Origin: Staphylococcus argensis
GTDB lineage: Bacteria; Bacillota; Bacilli; Staphylococcales; Staphylococcaceae
Length of the DNA: 64,000 bases
Assembly (NCBI RefSeq): GCF_002902305.1
Contig: NZ_PPPX01000001.1
Coordinates: 753,655 to 817,654, forward strand
Direction: 5' to 3'
Shown here: positions 20,576 to 29,003 of the stretch, piece by piece
Position numbering within the stretch: position 1 is the stretch's first letter
How the letters are laid out: every line of letters begins with the position of its first letter
The notes under the pieces: generated by a model
Database searches by the model: none
Told to the model about the DNA's origin: nothing
The model's input: only the letters and a program-made list of their open reading frames with translations
Program-made: the position numbers and the translations under genes

Positions 20576-21811
20576 TTGAGTCGCAGTCACACTAAAACTA
20601 CTGCTAAGCCGAAAGAAAGAGCGATTCTTATCGGCGTGAACGAGAATTCAGAGAAACAATTTGATTTTGACTCTACAATGCATGAACTCAATGCCCTTTC
20701 AAAGACGTGTCAATTGGACGTAGAAATGTCTTTTACACAAAATAGGGAAAATATTGATCATAAATATTACGTAGGTAAAGGTAAATTAGATGAGATTAAA
20801 GCCTATGTAGAACATAACGATGTAGATGTCGCAGTGACGAACGACGAGCTTACGACTGCACAGTCTAAGACGTTAAATGGGAATCTCAATATTAAAATTA
20901 TTGATCGTACTCAGCTCATACTTGAAATCTTTGCGTTGCGTGCGCGTAGTAAGGAAGGTAAGTTACAAGTTGAACTCGCACAACTTGATTATCTCTTACC
21001 GCGTCTACAAGGGCATGGACGTAGTTTATCTCGACTTGGTGGCGGTATCGGTACACGTGGTCCAGGTGAAACTAAATTAGAGATGGACCGACGTCACATT
21101 CGTACGAGAATGAACGAAATCAAACACCAACTTCAAACGGTCGTGGATCATAGAGAACGCTATCGTAACCAACGTGAACAGAATAAAGTTTATCAAGTAG
21201 CTCTTGTAGGTTATACGAACGCAGGGAAATCCTCTTGGTTTAATGCGTTAACGGATGCAGAAACTTATGAGAAGGATAAACTTTTCGCTACGTTAGATCC
21301 TAAGACAAGACAATTACAAATTAACGATGGTTTCAATATGATTATTTCAGATACGGTCGGTTTTATTCAGAAGTTGCCGACAACACTCATTGCTGCATTT
21401 AAATCCACGCTTGAAGAAGCCAAGGGTGCGGACTTGCTACTACATGTTGTCGACAGCAGTCATAAAGAATATCGAACTCAATTCGATACAGTTAATCGCA
21501 TTTTGAACGATCTTGATATGGAAGGGATTCCGCAAGCAATTATTTTTAATAAAAAAGATTTATGCAACCAAGCAATCCCAAGTGCGGCTGAACCATCCGT
21601 CTTCGTTTCAGCTAGAGATGAAGGGGATGTTGAAAAAGTAAAAGAATTGTTATATGAACAAATTCAAGAGACGTTAGATTACTACGAAGAACACGTCGAT
21701 AGTAGCGATGCGAAACGCTTATACTATTTGAAACAGCATACGTTAGTGACAGAGTTAATCTTTAATGAAGATACAAATCAATACGATATTAAAGGTTATG
21801 CCAAAGATTAA
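20576..21811 (+). CDS. hflX: Ribosome-associated GTPase HflX
   Basis: HflX is a GTPase that splits stalled ribosomes under stress. The HflX domain shows the glycine-rich loop GGGIGTRGPGETKLE near residue 160. The G domain has G1 GYTNAGKSSWFNALT, G3 SDTVGFIQKLP and G4 FNKKD. The frame opens at TTG 20558, but AAAGAGGTG is 6 nt before TTG 20576, where the LSRSHTK... start is chosen (411 aa). Hfq and HflX are neighbours in many bacteria; here the inverted gpx gene separates them. The next gene begins 13 nt downstream. Confidence 0.95.
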   Translation: MSRSHTKTTAKPKERAILIGVNENSEKQFDFDSTMHELNALSKTCQLDVEMSFTQNRENIDHKYYVGKGKLDEIKAYVEHNDVDVAVTNDELTTAQSKTLNGNLNIKIIDRTQLILEIFALRARSKEGKLQVELAQLDYLLPRLQGHGRSLSRLGGGIGTRGPGETKLEMDRRHIRTRMNEIKHQLQTVVDHRERYRNQREQNKVYQVALVGYTNAGKSSWFNALTDAETYEKDKLFATLDPKTRQLQINDGFNMIISDTVGFIQKLPTTLIAAFKSTLEEAKGADLLLHVVDSSHKEYRTQFDTVNRILNDLDMEGIPQAIIFNKKDLCNQAIPSAAEPSVFVSARDEGDVEKVKELLYEQIQETLDYYEEHVDSSDAKRLYYLKQHTLVTELIFNEDTNQYDIKGYAKD

Positions 21812-21824
21812 ATAAAGGAAGCAG

Positions 21825-23069
21825 ATGACAATGACTGATTTAATGCAACAAGTACATGAGACGGAAGAAACGTTGCAACCTTACTTTCGTCAAATTGAAG
21901 AAATCGCATACCGTAATCAGGCCAGAGTGCTTGACGCGTTTCATAAAGTGAAAGTTACTGAGAGTGATTTAGTCGGCACGACAGGATACGGCTATGACGA
22001 CTTTGGACGAGACCACTTAGAAGCGATTTATAGTGAAACTTTCGGAACGGAAGACGCATTAGTACGTCCTCAAATCATTTCAGGAACGCATGCGATAACG
22101 CTAGCACTTCAAGCTAATTTACAACATGGCGACGAATTACTCTATATAACGGGTGATCCTTATGATACATTGCTTGAAGTCATCGGTATCAATGGTAATG
22201 GTATCGGCAGTTTACTTGAGCAAGGCGTACACTATCAGAAAGTCGATTTAAAGCAAGGTGAGATCGACCTCGAGAGTGTTGGACAAGCCATTTCATCACG
22301 TACGAAAGTAGTGGCAATTCAAAGATCGAAAGGATACGATCAACGTCCTTCATTGAATGTCACTCAAATTCAAACAGCAATTCAACACATTAAAGCTATT
22401 GATTCTAATATAATTGTGTTCGTTGACAACTGTTACGGTGAATTTGTTGAAGAACTCGAACCTACACATGTAGGTGCAGATTTGATGGCCGGTTCATTAA
22501 TTAAAAATCCAGGTGGCGGTTTAGCCAAAATTGGTGGTTATATTGTTGGAAATGAAGATCTTATTCAACGTTGTGGTTATAGATTAACGGCACCTGGCAT
22601 CGGCAAAGAAGCGGGTGCATCACTTTCATCATTACACGAAATGTACCAAGGCTTCTTCTTAGCACCCCATGTGGTAAGTCAAAGTTTGAAAGGCGCACTG
22701 TTCACGAGTCTATTGTTAGAAAAATTGGATATGAAGACGTCACCTAAATTTGATGTACCTAGAACGGATTTAATTCAAACAGTACAATTTCAAACAGCAG
22801 AACAAATGATTCAATTTTGTCAAAGTATCCAACATGCATCGCCCATTAATGCACATTTCAGCCCTGAGCCTGCTTATATGCCAGGTTATGAGGATGATGT
22901 GATTATGGCTGCAGGTACATTTGTGCAAGGCTCTTCTATTGAATTGTCAGCTGATGGGCCTATTCGACCACCTTATGAAGCTTATGTTCAAGGTGGATTG
23001 ACTTATGAGCACGTCAAATTCGCAGTGATTCATGCAGCGAATCAACTCCTAGAAAATCATTTAATTTAA
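21825..23069 (+). CDS. ynbB: PLP-dependent enzyme of the aluminium-resistance / methionine gamma-lyase family
   Basis: This 414-aa Cys/Met-metabolism-type PLP enzyme resembles Bacillus YnbB (Alum_res family). The PLP-lysine region is AGSLIKNPGGGLAKIGGYIVG, following the cofactor-binding FVDNCYGEFVE. RPQIISGTHAITLAL is also typical. The substrate is not established; the aluminium-resistance name is historical. AAAGGAAG precedes both ATG 21825 and ATG 21831, so the start may shift by two codons. It sits between hflX and glnR as in Bacillus and staphylococci, and ends in an unusually long hairpin. Confidence 0.88.
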   Translation: MTMTDLMQQVHETEETLQPYFRQIEEIAYRNQARVLDAFHKVKVTESDLVGTTGYGYDDFGRDHLEAIYSETFGTEDALVRPQIISGTHAITLALQANLQHGDELLYITGDPYDTLLEVIGINGNGIGSLLEQGVHYQKVDLKQGEIDLESVGQAISSRTKVVAIQRSKGYDQRPSLNVTQIQTAIQHIKAIDSNIIVFVDNCYGEFVEELEPTHVGADLMAGSLIKNPGGGLAKIGGYIVGNEDLIQRCGYRLTAPGIGKEAGASLSSLHEMYQGFFLAPHVVSQSLKGALFTSLLLEKLDMKTSPKFDVPRTDLIQTVQFQTAEQMIQFCQSIQHASPINAHFSPEPAYMPGYEDDVIMAAGTFVQGSSIELSADGPIRPPYEAYVQGGLTYEHVKFAVIHAANQLLENHLI

Positions 23070-23078
23070 TTGAAGATA

Positions 23079-23197
23079 AGCCAAGATTTAACCATAGTAT
23101 TAAGTGAAGATGTTATTACACGATGAGCGATTAAAAATCGTCGTGAACGGTGATAACGTTGATGAACGCTTATGCTAAGTTGAATCTTGGCTTTTTT
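23079..23197 (+). terminator. Long rod-like hairpin with T-tract after ynbB
   Basis: The outer arms GCCAAGATT (23081-23089) and AATCTTGGC (23183-23191) are flanked by AA/TT and followed by six T residues. Inside, further co-linear pairs occur: TAAGTG/CGCTTA, TGTTAT/ATAACG, CACGA/TCGTG and CGAT/ATCG around a TAAAA loop. The whole ~113-nt segment can therefore fold as one rod. It acts at least as a terminator, but it is far longer than needed. Confidence 0.65.
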
Positions 23198-23376
23198 ACG
23201 ATACGATACGAATATTTGATGAGATTTGAACAGCTATACTACAACTTAATGTGCCTCTTTCCGAAATTAATTTTTGTTTAATTGTCAATTTTATAACTTT
23301 TAACAGTTGAGTGTTTGAAAAAAGTAGAGGAGGGAAGTTGGATAATAAGCTGTCATGATGCGATTTCTACGATTTA

Positions 23377-23393
23377 TGTAAGGAAACCTTACA
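23377..23393. promoter_or_regulatory. GlnR operator upstream of glnRA
   Basis: TGTAAGGAAACCTTACA matches the GlnR/TnrA consensus TGTNA-N7-TNACA exactly and is a near-perfect dyad. It lies 65 bp before the glnR start, so GlnR (with feedback-inhibited GlnA) should repress its own operon when nitrogen is plentiful. I could not find a convincing second site. Confidence 0.9.
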
Positions 23394-23457
23394 TATTTTT
23401 GTGTTTTTAAAAGTTATGTGGTAAATTTAAGACAAGTTCAAAATAGAGGTGAGGTAC

Positions 23458-23826
23458 TTGAAGTCAAACGACGCGTTAAGGCGTAACATGGCCGTGTTCT
23501 CTATGAGTGTTGTGAGTAAACTCAGCGAATTGTCACCCAGACAAATTCGTTATTACGAAACACATGAACTTGTTAAGCCTGAACGAACTCAATGCAATAA
23601 ACGATTGTTCTCACTGAATGATTTGGAAATTTTACTTAAAATTAAGACATTGATTGAAAAAGGTTTTAATATGAAAGGGATTAAACAAATCATGAATGAC
23701 AAACAAGATCATCTTTCAAGTGATGAACAACAGAAACGCAAACACATGATAGTTGAAGCTACTCAGAAACCGCAGAGGGAATCAATACCGATAAACCGTG
23801 GTGATTTATCACGCTTTATCAATTAA
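23458..23826 (+). CDS. glnR: MerR-family nitrogen repressor GlnR
   Basis: GlnR represses the glnRA operon in nitrogen excess. The 122-aa protein has a MerR-type winged HTH (SELSPRQIRYYETHELVKPE) and ends in a short regulatory tail PINRGDLSRFIN that matches the family's autoinhibitory C-terminus. The frame opens at GTG 23449, but the conserved KSNDALRRNMAVFSM start and AGAGGTGAGG position favour TTG 23458. A perfect GlnR operator lies upstream, and glnA begins 21 nt downstream, so this is the standard autoregulated operon. Confidence 0.95.
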   Translation: MKSNDALRRNMAVFSMSVVSKLSELSPRQIRYYETHELVKPERTQCNKRLFSLNDLEILLKIKTLIEKGFNMKGIKQIMNDKQDHLSSDEQQKRKHMIVEATQKPQRESIPINRGDLSRFIN

Positions 23827-23847
23827 CTATACTGGAGGATAAGATTC

Positions 23848-25188
23848 ATGCCAAAACGTTCATTTAGTAAAGACGATATTCGTAAATTTGCTAAGGAAGA
23901 AAATGTTCGCTATCTACGTTTACAATTTACTGATATTCTAGGAACAATTAAAAACGTAGAAGTACCAGTCAGTCAATTAGAAAAAGTATTAGACAATGAA
24001 ATGATGTTCGATGGTTCTTCTATCGAAGGATTTGTACGTATCGAAGAATCAGATATGTACCTATATCCAGACTTAGATACATGGGTAATCTTCCCATGGA
24101 CAGCTGGTCAAGGTAAAGTCGCACGTCTCATCTGTGATGTTTACAAAACAGATGGTCAACCATTCGAAGGAGATCCACGTGCAAACTTGAAGGGTGTACT
24201 TAAAGAAATGGAAGATTTAGGTTTCACAGACTTAAACTTGGGACCTGAACCAGAGTTCTTCTTATTCAAGTTAGATGAGAAAGGCGAACCAACGCTAGAA
24301 TTAAATGATGATGGTGGTTACTTCGACCTTGCACCTACAGACTTAGGTGAGAACTGCCGTCGTGACATCGTGCTTGAATTAGAGGACATGGGCTTCGATA
24401 TCGAAGCAAGTCACCATGAAGTTGCACCGGGTCAACACGAAATTGACTTTAAATATGCTGACGCTGTAACGGCATGTGACAATATTCAAACGTTCAAATT
24501 AGTTGTTAAGACAATTGCACGTAAACATAATCTTCATGCGACATTTATGCCTAAACCATTATTCGGTGTCAACGGTAGTGGTATGCACTTTAATATCTCT
24601 TTATTTAAAGGTAAAGAGAATGCATTCTATGATGAACAAGGCGACATGCAGCTTACTGACGATGCGTTCCACTTCACAGCAGGTATCTTGAAGAACGCCC
24701 GTGGATTTACAGCTGTATGTAACCCGCTCGTTAACTCTTACAAACGTTTAGTGCCTGGTTACGAAGCACCATGCTACATTGCTTGGTCAGGTAAGAACCG
24801 TTCACCACTTATCCGTATCCCGACATCTCGCGGTATGTCAACACGTGTTGAGGTACGTTCAGTAGACCCTGCTGCTAACCCTTACATGGCATTAGCTGCG
24901 ATCTTACAAGCAGGTCTAGACGGTATTAAAAATAAACTTCAAGTACCAGAACCAGTTAACCAAAACATCTATGAAATGAATCGTGAAGAACGTGAAGAGA
25001 TTGGTGTTCAAGATCTTCCATCAACTCTTTACACTGCATTAAAAGCGATGAAAGAAAACGATTCTATCAAAGAAGCTATGGGTGATCATATCTACAGTCA
25101 ATTTATGAACAGTAAATCAATTGAATGGGATTATTACCGTACACAAGTTTCTGAATGGGAAAGAGAACAATACATGAAGCAATACTAG
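23848..25188 (+). CDS. glnA: Glutamine synthetase type I (alpha)
   Basis: GlnA makes glutamine from glutamate, ammonia and ATP in the cytoplasm as a dodecamer. Family motifs are present: [34 protein letters not shown] and [19 protein letters not shown]. The length (446 aa) and absence of the adenylylation-loop type insert fit GSI-alpha, which is feedback-inhibited and talks to GlnR through its C-terminal tail ([11 protein letters not shown]). TGGAGGATAAG precedes ATG 23848. It is second in the glnRA operon and ends at an intrinsic terminator. Confidence 0.98.
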   Translation: MPKRSFSKDDIRKFAKEENVRYLRLQFTDILGTIKNVEVPVSQLEKVLDNEMMFDGSSIEGFVRIEESDMYLYPDLDTWVIFPWTAGQGKVARLICDVYKTDGQPFEGDPRANLKGVLKEMEDLGFTDLNLGPEPEFFLFKLDEKGEPTLELNDDGGYFDLAPTDLGENCRRDIVLELEDMGFDIEASHHEVAPGQHEIDFKYADAVTACDNIQTFKLVVKTIARKHNLHATFMPKPLFGVNGSGMHFNISLFKGKENAFYDEQGDMQLTDDAFHFTAGILKNARGFTAVCNPLVNSYKRLVPGYEAPCYIAWSGKNRSPLIRIPTSRGMSTRVEVRSVDPAANPYMALAAILQAGLDGIKNKLQVPEPVNQNIYEMNREEREEIGVQDLPSTLYTALKAMKENDSIKEAMGDHIYSQFMNSKSIEWDYYRTQVSEWEREQYMKQY

Positions 25189-25207
25189 GTGCTAGACAAA
25201 TGGGACG

Positions 25208-25243
25208 TCCCCTTGAGACTTATCGTCTTGAGGGGATATTTAT
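25208..25243 (+). terminator. Intrinsic terminator after glnA
   Basis: TCCCCTTGAGAC (25208-25219) pairs with GTCTTGAGGGGA (25225-25236) with two wobble pairs and a 5-nt loop, followed by a T-rich tail. Confidence 0.85.
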
Positions 25244-25438
25244 GTTATGAGTCATAAATTGAATAGAAAACCGAATTCAGTTTGTGTTAATTAAAGTATT
25301 ATTTTTAAACTGCAAGCCAACAGATAGATTGACTACTAAGAAAAATATTACAAATTACTGAAATGTATTTATTTCAGAAATGAATTAAATGGCAATATTC
25401 GTTATACTGTACCTAGTAAACAAAGGAGGTTATCTATT

Positions 25439-25669
25439 ATGTACGCAAGAGCAAGTATTGAAAAATCATTCTATATCTTAAATCACGGTAAAGAGTATAA
25501 AATTGATTTGATTAATGCCGATGACTCCAAGGACTTAGATTACGATTATTACGCAGTCGCTTATCGTGATGGTGTTAATAAAAGTGTAGGCGCTGATAGC
25601 GTTCGTGAAGCTGAATCTAAAGCAAATGAAGCGGTTGATTTAGTAATGGAAGCTTTAGATGAAAAATAA
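25439..25669 (+). CDS. Small acidic protein of unknown function
   Basis: I do not recognise this 76-aa protein. It has a very good ribosome site (AAAGGAGG 7-10 nt before ATG), its own terminator and normal codon use, so it is probably real. It is cytoplasmic, acidic (a DYDYY core near residue 35) and ends in a predicted amphipathic helix (EAESKANEAVDLVMEALDE). A TATACT -10-like box lies about 35 bp upstream. The next small gene (25813) has a similar layout: short, acidic, strong ribosome site and own terminator. Confidence 0.7.
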   Translation: MYARASIEKSFYILNHGKEYKIDLINADDSKDLDYDYYAVAYRDGVNKSVGADSVREAESKANEAVDLVMEALDEK

Positions 25670-25688
25670 TAATTAATAGTTTGTTTGA

Positions 25689-25724
25689 GAGCCTTGTAAG
25701 CCAGTATTACAAGGTTCCTTTTTT
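25689..25724 (+). terminator. Intrinsic terminator after the first small gene
   Basis: CCTTGTAA (25692-25699) pairs with TTACAAGG (25707-25714), followed by CCTTTTTT. Confidence 0.85.
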
Positions 25725-25812
25725 GATTAAATATAAAAATTATTGTTCTTACTTTTAAAAACAATTCAACTTGGGTATGCATTGAGTGAATTCAAATAAA
25801 GGAGGAACTCTT

Positions 25813-26049
25813 ATGGAATACGATATCCACTTATTTAATAAAGACGATAACCACATTGGTTCATTTAAATATGAAAGTGAATATAAAGTACCTGAACAAG
25901 AAATTGAATTAAAAGAGGAACTTCAAAAGTTATTTGGTAATCAAAGTGAAGTTCAAACACATAATGAGAAAATAATTCAAACAAGCGATGTTGCTAACAT
26001 TGAAATTAATGCATTCAATTTAGACAAACGAATTGAAATGAAATTATAG
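25813..26049 (+). CDS. Small charged protein of unknown function
   Basis: This 78-aa protein is not recognised. The open frame begins at GTG 25786, but AAAGGAGG stands just before ATG 25813, which is therefore the start. The protein is cytoplasmic, rich in Glu, Lys and Asn, with a helical middle (EIELKEELQKLFGNQ) and a beta-like end (NIEINAFNLDKRIEMKL). It is flanked by intrinsic terminators on both sides and is a separate transcription unit from the 76-aa gene upstream. Confidence 0.65.
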   Translation: MEYDIHLFNKDDNHIGSFKYESEYKVPEQEIELKEELQKLFGNQSEVQTHNEKIIQTSDVANIEINAFNLDKRIEMKL

Positions 26050-26064
26050 TTTGAATTCTTTAAG

Positions 26065-26108
26065 AAGTAGGATGGCATTGTAAGTTGAATGCTATCCTAC
26101 TTTGTTAT
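26065..26108 (+). terminator. Intrinsic terminator after the second small gene
   Basis: A 14-bp stem (AAGTAGGATGGCAT at 26065-26078 with ATGCTATCCTACTT at 26089-26102, one wobble) with 10-nt loop, then TTTGTTATTT. Confidence 0.88.
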
Positions 26109-26232
26109 TTTTGTAACATAAATATTCACAGGATAAATAGAGTTGAGTATTACTTAAAAATTGAATTAGAAAAAATGTGTAGATTGCTATAAAGAAGTTG
26201 ATATTCTAAATGATTTTACGCAAAAAATAATA

Positions 26233-26598
26233 TTAAAATAAGCCTATTGATTTAAAGAAAGTACATACAACGCCGACTGATAAACCTATAATCCATTTAA
26301 GTTCTTTGGCCTCATGCTCATGAATTTTAGCGTCTATCAATACGCCAATTTGTTGAGGCAATGCTTCAATTTTATTTTCGAGGCGTTCAAATCTTTTATC
26401 CGCTTCTTCAAATCTTCTATCTATTTCTTCAAAACGTTGGTCGATAGCAGCAAATTGCGCGTTGTTTGTTTTTTCATATTGCTTAAATTCGTCTTTAGTT
26501 ACCATTCTATCGATTGAGGCTTGTAGTTGATGAGTAGGTGCACTATAAAGTGCAGGATAGTACTCGGTATTGAGTTGAGGATGTTTCTTGTCATTCAA
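26233..26598 (-). CDS. Tail-anchored coiled-coil protein of unknown function
   Basis: The 121-aa protein has a polar N-terminus, then four regular heptads (RFEEIDRRFEEADKRFERLE region, residues ~55-82) that should form a coiled coil. A C-terminal hydrophobic segment (WIIGLSVGVVCTFF) could anchor it in the membrane with the coil inside the cell. The start is TTG (CAA on the plus strand at 26596-26598), with AAAGGAG about 10 nt upstream. The layout recalls small phage-type XhlA/BhlA-like membrane proteins, but I see no phage genes nearby and do not assign it. Confidence 0.65.
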   Translation of the reverse strand: MNDKKHPQLNTEYYPALYSAPTHQLQASIDRMVTKDEFKQYEKTNNAQFAAIDQRFEEIDRRFEEADKRFERLENKIEALPQQIGVLIDAKIHEHEAKELKWIIGLSVGVVCTFFKSIGLF

Positions 26599-26837
26599 TA
26601 GGGGATACTCCTTTCGATGAAAATCTTTGATGTATTCAGATGGTTATTGTTACGAGGATAACTATATTTAATTTATAGATTAAATTTATTATACAAAGGC
26701 GATATTAAAGAGTAAAGCATAAACTATTTGAATGGGGTAAGATAACAGAATAATGTTCACAAAATTGACGAAAGAATGAAGACTATGTGACCAATAAAGC
26801 TTTTATTACATATAACTTAAGAAATTGCTAAATTAAA

Positions 26838-26877
26838 AAAAGAGTAAGAGATGCATTTGAGCTTCTCTTACTCTTTT
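26838..26877 (-). terminator. Terminator of the small membrane protein gene
   Basis: On the minus strand AAAAGAGTAAGAGA pairs with TCTCTTACTCTTTT across a short loop and is followed by a run of T. The plus strand also reads as a hairpin, so it can work in both directions. Confidence 0.85.
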
Positions 26878-26883
26878 AACTAT

Positions 26884-27087
26884 TTAATTATTATGTTTCT
26901 TTTTATTTCGTTTAGATACAATAAGAGAAATGATTTGAACGATAAAGCCAACGAAAATACCAAGGAAAATTGCGATTACAGCAGAAACAATCATTGGTAA
27001 ATCGAAAGATACTTGTAGAATGACTCCAATAATAATAGCCACAATCACTGCGACTAACGTAATTAAATTTTCTTTACCTATGCTCAC
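26884..27087 (-). CDS. Small two-helix membrane protein of unknown function
   Basis: This is a 67-aa hydrophobic protein with two predicted membrane helices (LITLVAVIVAIIIGVILQV and IVSAVIAIFLGIFVGFIVQI) and a basic tail KRNKKKH, suggesting the end faces the cytoplasm. The frame can be extended to 27108, but TTGGAGTG is correctly spaced from GTG 27087, which I take as the start. It is a lone gene with a strong terminator. I see no enzyme motif and assign no function. Confidence 0.7.
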   Translation of the reverse strand: MSIGKENLITLVAVIVAIIIGVILQVSFDLPMIVSAVIAIFLGIFVGFIVQIISLIVSKRNKKKHNN

Positions 27088-27235
27088 AATGTTCACTCCA
27101 ATCATCAATTATTATAGCATGCAGATAATGAATAACTAAATGTTCAACACCCTGACTTTTTAACTTTCTCAATATTGACGTAGCCTATGAGATTCATTAA
27201 GATAAAGCGGTATATCATTTTAAGAAGGTGACTTA

Positions 27236-27763
27236 ATGAGATCGAAGAAAAGTCTTACTATCATTATTGTAGCTATAGTAGTCATAGGTGTTTTGGCGTT
27301 TCAATACATTAACCACACAGGGCCTTTTAAACAAAGTGGTTCCGATAGTGAAGCTCCTGAGAATACGGAGAAAGTATATGTAGAGCGCGTTGTCGATGGA
27401 GATACCTTTGTGGCTCGCGATGCCCATCATAAAAAGCTGAAAGTGCGCTTGATAGGGATGGATACGCCTGAAACAGTGAAACCTAACACGCCAGTACAAC
27501 CTTATGGGAAGGAAGCTTCAAACTATAGTAAAAAGCATTTAAATCAGCAGGATGTATATCTTGAATATGATAAAGAGCGAGAAGATCGCTATGGCCGCAC
27601 GCTTGCATATGTGTGGTTAGATCAACATACGATGTTCAATAAAGAGTTAGTTGAGAAAGGCTTAGCAAGAGAGAAGTACTTTGCACCTAATGGAAAGTAT
27701 CGTGATGTCTTTAAGCGTGCTGAGCAACAAGCTAAGAAAGAACATCGTAATATTTGGAGTTAA
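27236..27763 (+). CDS. Thermonuclease-family protein, membrane-anchored
   Basis: This is a staphylococcal-nuclease-fold enzyme (SNase) with an N-terminal membrane anchor (residues ~8-24) followed by a polar linker, so it should cut nucleic acid at the outer face of the membrane. Motifs are VERVVDGDTFVA, VRLIGMDTPETVKP (with the catalytic Arg and Glu) and EDRYGRTLAYVW (second Arg). The catalytic set therefore appears complete. AGAAGGTGACTTA precedes ATG 27236. It matches the second, anchored nuclease of staphylococci rather than the secreted nuc. Confidence 0.92.
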   Translation: MRSKKSLTIIIVAIVVIGVLAFQYINHTGPFKQSGSDSEAPENTEKVYVERVVDGDTFVARDAHHKKLKVRLIGMDTPETVKPNTPVQPYGKEASNYSKKHLNQQDVYLEYDKEREDRYGRTLAYVWLDQHTMFNKELVEKGLAREKYFAPNGKYRDVFKRAEQQAKKEHRNIWS

Positions 27764-27796
27764 ATTAATAGAGCAGGTAAATGATGCTATAATTAT

Positions 27797-27833
27797 AAGC
27801 CCTTATACCGTGATATGCAGGATATAAGGGCTT
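27797..27833. terminator. Bidirectional hairpin between nuclease and NERD genes
   Basis: AAGCCCTTATA (27797-27807) and TATAAGGGCTT (27823-27833) form a perfect 11-bp stem between two convergent genes. T-tracts are short on both strands. Confidence 0.7.
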
Positions 27834-27856
27834 AATGTAGGTGTTCAATATTTGCA

Positions 27857-28717
27857 TTAATTTAATTTTTCAACGAGACGAGTGAACTGTTCTTGAGATA
27901 GTGAATTTTCATTTTTAGAGATGGTTTCACCAATCATTTCTCGTAAAGAACTTTTAGAAGATACGGTATCCGCATATTGTTCTCGCGTAGCCGGTCCATC
28001 GATGATATTGACGCTACCATCTGTAAAGTAAACTAAGCCAATACACGGTATAAATTGATTGAGTTTCTGTTCAATTCTCTCTCCAATCACTTTGACATTC
28101 ATAGCTGCGCGTTCAAACGGATCATGTTGGTAGAAGTCATAGACGATTGAATTGTTTTTAATACGCTCAATAAACGTATAAGTTGTAGGTCTTGTAGACT
28201 GAAACTGGCTGTGAAATTCACTTGCAATATAATGGCCGACGACATCGTCAGTAGACGTAGGCGCGTCTATATGCTCTTTGTTAGGATCAACAGTGAAGTG
28301 GTAAAACGTTTTTTGTTTCCAGTTCTTCACATCGATATTAAAAATACCTTTATCCGTAATAACGATATAATCAAAGGTACGCGCATATTCAAATAATGGA
28401 TGCTTAACGGCTAAATTACTAGTTGGTAAAATTTCGTAATACTCAATTTGTCCTTGATCTTGATATTTAGCTAGAATTTCGTGCAAATCTTGTCGTGCTT
28501 TGCGTATACCGTGATGATACGTATCTTTATTCGCATCAATATTGAGGGTTTGATTTTTTAACTGCGTATTCTCTTGTTTGATTGTACTCATCTTACGAAT
28601 AACTTGATCTTTCGCATAACGCTCAGAATCAAGTTTACTTTGCATAGCACGGTGGTTAATAATATGTGCCACGATAAGAAATATAATTACAATGATAAGA
28701 ATATAAATTACAAACAT
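27857..28717 (-). CDS. Membrane-anchored NERD-domain protein
   Basis: This is a protein of about 286 aa with an N-terminal membrane helix (FVIYILIIVIIFLIVAHII), a short coiled coil (residues ~25-60), then a nuclease-related (NERD) domain. The NERD core is DYIVITDKGIFNIDVKNWK near residue 120, a PD-D/ExK-like pattern in which the D-V-K part is kept. The frame reaches 28726, but the ribosome site AGTAGGATGG is too close to that ATG; ATG 28717 is preferred. The substrate is unknown. It converges on the anchored nuclease gene, another nucleic-acid enzyme at the membrane. Confidence 0.8.
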   Translation of the reverse strand: MFVIYILIIVIIFLIVAHIINHRAMQSKLDSERYAKDQVIRKMSTIKQENTQLKNQTLNIDANKDTYHHGIRKARQDLHEILAKYQDQGQIEYYEILPTSNLAVKHPLFEYARTFDYIVITDKGIFNIDVKNWKQKTFYHFTVDPNKEHIDAPTSTDDVVGHYIASEFHSQFQSTRPTTYTFIERIKNNSIVYDFYQHDPFERAAMNVKVIGERIEQKLNQFIPCIGLVYFTDGSVNIIDGPATREQYADTVSSKSSLREMIGETISKNENSLSQEQFTRLVEKLN

Positions 28718-29003
28718 AATTACCATCCTACTTTTCTAATATAGTTTATGTATTCGTTTGCGGAGTATGTTTAAACGAATTGATAGGTAGAATACATTAC
28801 CCCATCTTCTAAATAATTTCATATTGAATTGGTTAAATTATATCATATCATAAATATCTAAAAGAAAATATTTTCATTCAATCAGTATCAATTGAACTTA
28901 AAAATAAACTTAAGCCTGATCAATTTAACATGTAAGACTGACATCAATTTGTTAGTATTGTAACCATTCACTACTTATATTAAAAATAACGAGGTGCTCA
29001 ACT

